Shown here piece after piece: positions 61,566 through 64,000 of a stretch of DNA of 64,000 bases. A program made the position numbers and the translations under genes. Within the stretch, counting starts at the first letter, position 1; every line of letters begins with the position of its first letter. The DNA comes from Tropicimonas sediminicola (GTDB taxonomy: Bacteria; Pseudomonadota; Alphaproteobacteria; Rhodobacterales; Rhodobacteraceae): NCBI RefSeq assembly GCF_900188335.1, contig NZ_FZOY01000004.1, forward strand, positions 124,001 through 188,000, written 5' to 3'. Under the pieces are notes generated by a model, which had not been told where the DNA came from, ran no database searches, and worked only from the letters and a program-made list of their open reading frames with translations.

Positions 61566-62029
61566 GCACGGTCACGGAGGCAGAACGCAGTGCGCTGGCC
61601 GAATGCATCCACCGCGCCCGCGAGGCAAGCGACGTGGATGGCAAGGCCGGGATTTCGGCGGCCGTCCTGAAAGAGGGCGTGGTGATCGCCTGGGGTGACA
61701 ACCAGGTCCATCTCGACAACGATATCACCCGCCATGCCGAGGTCGTCGCCATGGCCCGCGCGACCGCCGCGCTGGACACGCCGGACCTGTCGGGCTGCAC
61801 CTTGCTGTCGACCTTGCAGCCCTGCGAGATGTGCCTCTCGGCGATGCGGTTCGCGGGTATCCGCAGGGTCGTCTTCGCCGCGACCAAGCCGCGTGTCGCG
61901 GCCAAGTATTTCGTGTTTCCCGAGCTGACGATCGAGCAGTTCGAAGGCGCGGACAAGGGCGCCTTCGAATGGGTCGGCGGGGTGCTGGAAGCCGAGGTGC
62001 TGGACCTCTACGCCGAGGGCGACGAGTAG
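61562..62029 (+). CDS. nucleoside deaminase family protein
   Basis: 155 residues. The zinc site of the CDA-fold is complete: [13 protein letters not shown] with the HAE proton shuttle, and [20 protein letters not shown] with PCxxC. It resembles guanine/cytosine deaminases and TadA-like proteins; TadA-specific residues for tRNA binding are not obvious. It lies between pdxJ and acpS with overlapping or abutting ends, so the three form one transcript. Confidence 0.85.
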   Translation: MSTVTEAERSALAECIHRAREASDVDGKAGISAAVLKEGVVIAWGDNQVHLDNDITRHAEVVAMARATAALDTPDLSGCTLLSTLQPCEMCLSAMRFAGIRRVVFAATKPRVAAKYFVFPELTIEQFEGADKGAFEWVGGVLEAEVLDLYAEGDE

Positions 62030-62440
62030 ATGATCCTCGGCATCGGCACCGACCTTGCCAATATCGAGCGGATCCAAGGTACGCTGGACCGTTTCGGCGA
62101 CCGCTTCCGCAACCGCGTCTTCACCGAGATCGAACAGCGCAAGGCGGAGCGGAGGGCCGACACCGCCGGCACCTACGCCAAGCGGTGGGCGGCCAAGGAG
62201 GCTTGCTCCAAGGCGCTCGGCACCGGGCTGCGCATGGGGATCGCCTGGAAGGACATGGCCGTTTCCAACCTCGAGACCGGCCAGCCGGTCATGGCCGTCA
62301 CCGGCTGGGCCGCCGAGCGGCTGGCCGAGATGACGCCGCCGGGCCACGAGGCGATCATCCATGTCACGCTCACCGACGATCACCCCTGGGCGCAGGCCTT
62401 CGTGGTGATCGAGGCGAGACCCCTGGCCGCACGGGACTGA
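62030..62440 (+). CDS. acpS: holo-[acyl-carrier-protein] synthase
   Basis: 136 residues. [20 protein letters not shown] with the metal-binding Asp, and [20 protein letters not shown] with the (W/F)xxKE motif, are the AcpS signatures. It transfers 4'-phosphopantetheine to ACP. It begins at the base after the deaminase stop. Confidence 0.97.
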   Translation: MILGIGTDLANIERIQGTLDRFGDRFRNRVFTEIEQRKAERRADTAGTYAKRWAAKEACSKALGTGLRMGIAWKDMAVSNLETGQPVMAVTGWAAERLAEMTPPGHEAIIHVTLTDDHPWAQAFVVIEARPLAARD

Positions 62441-62444
62441 CCGT

Positions 62445-63293
62445 TCAGAACAGGAACATGTCGGCCTCGAGCTCGCCCGCACGCACATCCTCCAGCAGTA
62501 CCTTGCCGGCGCCCGCCGTCACCAGCGCTCCGGCCTTGGTGTTGCTGATATCGAGATCCCGGAACCGTTCCGCCTCGCCCGCGACCAGCAGCCTGTCGCG
62601 CGCGACATCGAAATCGGTGATCGTGTCGCGCCCGCGATAATCGCCAAAGACGAAAAAGACGAAGGTGTCGCCCCCGCCCCCGCCGGTGAGCATGTCCCGG
62701 CCCGCGCCGCCGTCGATCAGGTCGGACCCCTTGCCACCATTGATGCTGTCCCGCCCGTTGCCGCCGGCCAGAACGTCCGCGCCGCCGCGACCCAGCACGA
62801 GGTCCTTGCCGTCACCGCCAAGGAACACGTCCCGCCCTCCGTCACCGTCGAATTTCAGGTTCAGCCGCAGGTTGAACCCGTCGCCCGTCGAAAAGAACAG
62901 CCCGTCCACGTTGATCCAGATCGCGTTGCCCCGGGTTTCGACATTCGCGTCCGGAAGATCGAGCGAATTGGTGCCGCCGACGAGGCTTGCCCCGCGCAGC
63001 GACAGCTGGTCGTCTTCCGCGAAGGCGGTCATGGTCAGCTTGTAGCCGTTGAACCCGGTCTCGTCGTCGACATTGGCAAAGACGCCGCCCTGCAAGGTCT
63101 CGTAGTGGACCGTCGTGCCCGTCAGATCGAAGCGGGCGGCCACGACGAAATACGGATCCCCGTTGATGTCGAGAAAGGACACATCGTCGAACTCGACAGC
63201 ATCCTCGTCGATCCTCGACGTCACGGGACGGCTGGAAGGGGTTTGCATGTCAGGTGTGAATACCTGCAAGCGGGCCTTGGTGCCTTCAAACAT
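62445..63293 (-). CDS. RTX-type calcium-binding protein
   Basis: 282 residues from ATG 63293 (TTG 63305 would add four). The C-terminal half has nonapeptide GGxGxDxxx repeats: GGDGKDLVLGRGGADVLAGG, NGRDSINGGKGSDLIDGGAG and RDMLTGGGGGDTFVF (about residues 160-210), which bind Ca2+ in a beta roll. These are followed by the usual DTITDF.... end. No N-terminal signal; such proteins use type I secretion. The N-terminal half is unrecognised. It lies between acpS and lepB on the opposite strand, breaking a run that is usually continuous. Confidence 0.9.
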   Translation of the reverse strand: MFEGTKARLQVFTPDMQTPSSRPVTSRIDEDAVEFDDVSFLDINGDPYFVVAARFDLTGTTVHYETLQGGVFANVDDETGFNGYKLTMTAFAEDDQLSLRGASLVGGTNSLDLPDANVETRGNAIWINVDGLFFSTGDGFNLRLNLKFDGDGGRDVFLGGDGKDLVLGRGGADVLAGGNGRDSINGGKGSDLIDGGAGRDMLTGGGGGDTFVFFVFGDYRGRDTITDFDVARDRLLVAGEAERFRDLDISNTKAGALVTAGAGKVLLEDVRAGELEADMFLF

Positions 63294-63479
63294 CTCAAGT
63301 TCCAATCATTGCTTCGGGAATGAATATCGGCTCACGCACAGATCAACTTGCCGTGCCGCACCACTTCGGTCAAACGGCGATCCTCGCCGCCCGCCCCGCC
63401 ACCGGCTTGACTCCCCCACCGCCCCCGACCATGAAGCGCCTTGCGCAAGGAGCGCAGGCAGGCACGGCAGGGAACAGGC

Positions 63480-64000
63480 ATGGGCGACGCGGTCGAAGGC
63501 ATCTGGGAAACGATCAAGACGGTCTTCTGGGCCCTGGTGATTGCCGGCGTCTTCCGCACGCTGTTCTTCCAGCCGTTCTGGATTCCCTCGGGTTCGATGA
63601 AGGACACGCTGCTGATCGGCGATTTCCTGTTCGTCAACAAGATGGCCTATGGCTATTCGCAGTATTCCTGCCCCTTCGGCCTCTGCCCGATCGATGGCCG
63701 GCTGATGGGTTCCGAGCCCGAGCGCGGCGACGTCGTGGTGTTCCGCCACCCGGTCAACGGCACCGATTTCATCAAGCGGCTGATCGGCCTGCCCGGCGAC
63801 CGGATCCAGATGAAGGATGGCGTGCTGCACATCAACGATGAGCCGGTAGGAATGGAACCGGACGGGCTGTTCATCGAGGACATGGCCCCGCAGGGTCCGC
63901 AGCAGCTTCTGCCGCGCTGCTCCAACGACCCCGTCGGCCAGGGCGGCACCTGCGAAAAGGAACGTTTCATCGAGACCCTGCCGAACGGCACGAGCCACTC
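63480..64000 (+). CDS. lepB: signal peptidase I, N-terminal part (3' end outside window)
   Basis: Open from ATG 63480 to the window end (173 codons). A membrane anchor (ETIKTVFWALVIAGVFRTLF) is followed by FWIPSGSMKDTLLIGDFLFV with the nucleophile Ser, and GTDFIKRLIGLPGDRIQMKD with the general-base Lys. It cleaves Sec and Tat signal peptides. It follows acpS in the pdxJ-acpS-lepB cluster of rhodobacters, separated here by the RTX gene. Confidence 0.96.
   Translation, partial: MGDAVEGIWETIKTVFWALVIAGVFRTLFFQPFWIPSGSMKDTLLIGDFLFVNKMAYGYSQYSCPFGLCPIDGRLMGSEPERGDVVVFRHPVNGTDFIKRLIGLPGDRIQMKDGVLHINDEPVGMEPDGLFIEDMAPQGPQQLLPRCSNDPVGQGGTCEKERFIETLPNGTSH

Noticed and set aside
61562-62029. TadA (tRNA adenosine deaminase) needed for the ACG anticodon
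   Set aside because: The zinc motifs fit the wider deaminase family, but TadA-type residues are not clear; most genomes carry a separate tadA.

Overview
The window looks like the chromosome of a high-GC alphaproteobacterium of the Rhodobacteraceae (Roseobacter group). This rests on GC-rich codon use, frequent ATGA gene overlaps, abundant tripartite transporters, the housekeeping runs rpmH-rnpA-yidD, hemC/hemE/hemF and pdxJ-acpS-lepB, and on many products that read like roseobacter proteins. No database search was possible, so all family calls are by eye.

Region 1 (1-15.4 kb) is a catabolic and transport cluster. It holds a truncated OsmC-like gene, an AEC exporter, an orphan TRAP-type binding protein fused operonically to a complete TctB-TctA-TctC transporter, an Ldh2-type dehydrogenase, two cupins, a GntR/FCD regulator, a Gfo/Idh oxidoreductase, two overlapping beta-hydroxyacid dehydrogenases, a DHDPS/KdgD-like lyase, a zinc alcohol dehydrogenase, an unrecognised two-domain protein and an AhpD/CMD-like protein. 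Four copies of a TGGT-N2-ACCA palindrome flank the regulator gene and the divergent zinc-ADH/lyase operon, in two pairs with almost the same spacing. They suggest one regulon, probably for a sugar acid or other hydroxy-acid. The substrate cannot be read from the sequence.

Region 2 (15.4-20.1 kb) holds a secreted YHS-domain protein and a minus-strand operon encoding a short citrate-synthase-like (citryl-CoA lyase type) protein, a PaaK-like acyl-CoA ligase, a VOC-fold protein and a hemerythrin. It looks like an acid-activation and CoA-ester-cleavage pathway.

Region 3 (20,085-40,718) is an integrated element of about 20.6 kb bounded by a perfect 39-bp direct repeat. The right copy includes the last 14 nt of a tRNA-Arg(ACG) gene. 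The element carries a tyrosine integrase, an AlpA-like regulator, a primase-type Toprim protein, a DUF3987 protein and a coding region with three 9-bp repeats facing three inverted copies, a possible origin. Next comes cargo: a SAF-domain oxidoreductase, an arylsulfatase, a small secreted protein, an AraC regulator, a broken DUF3604 gene, a DUF1254/DUF1214 protein, an HTH/HGG two-gene operon, an EamA exporter and a membrane-anchored thermonuclease. Decay is visible: an IS110 remnant, a complete IS903-type element with 9-bp target duplications, and a dispersed degenerate repeat. No conjugation or phage structural genes are seen, so it is best called an integrative (mobilisable) element or genomic island.

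Region 4 (40.7-64 kb) is mostly core: tRNA-Arg, a TVP38/flavoprotein/histidine-kinase operon, rpmH-rnpA-yidD, hemC, hemE, hemF with a GNAT gene, a lipoprotein, an SDR with an altered YxxxK motif, an RsmC-like methyltransferase, a form II CoxL-type molybdenum hydroxylase operon (S-L-M order), cyclopropane fatty acid synthase, EF-Tu, two tandem 215-residue sulfotransferases, a lipoprotein, pdxJ, a nucleoside deaminase, acpS, an RTX calcium-binding gene on the opposite strand, and the start of lepB, which is cut by the window end.
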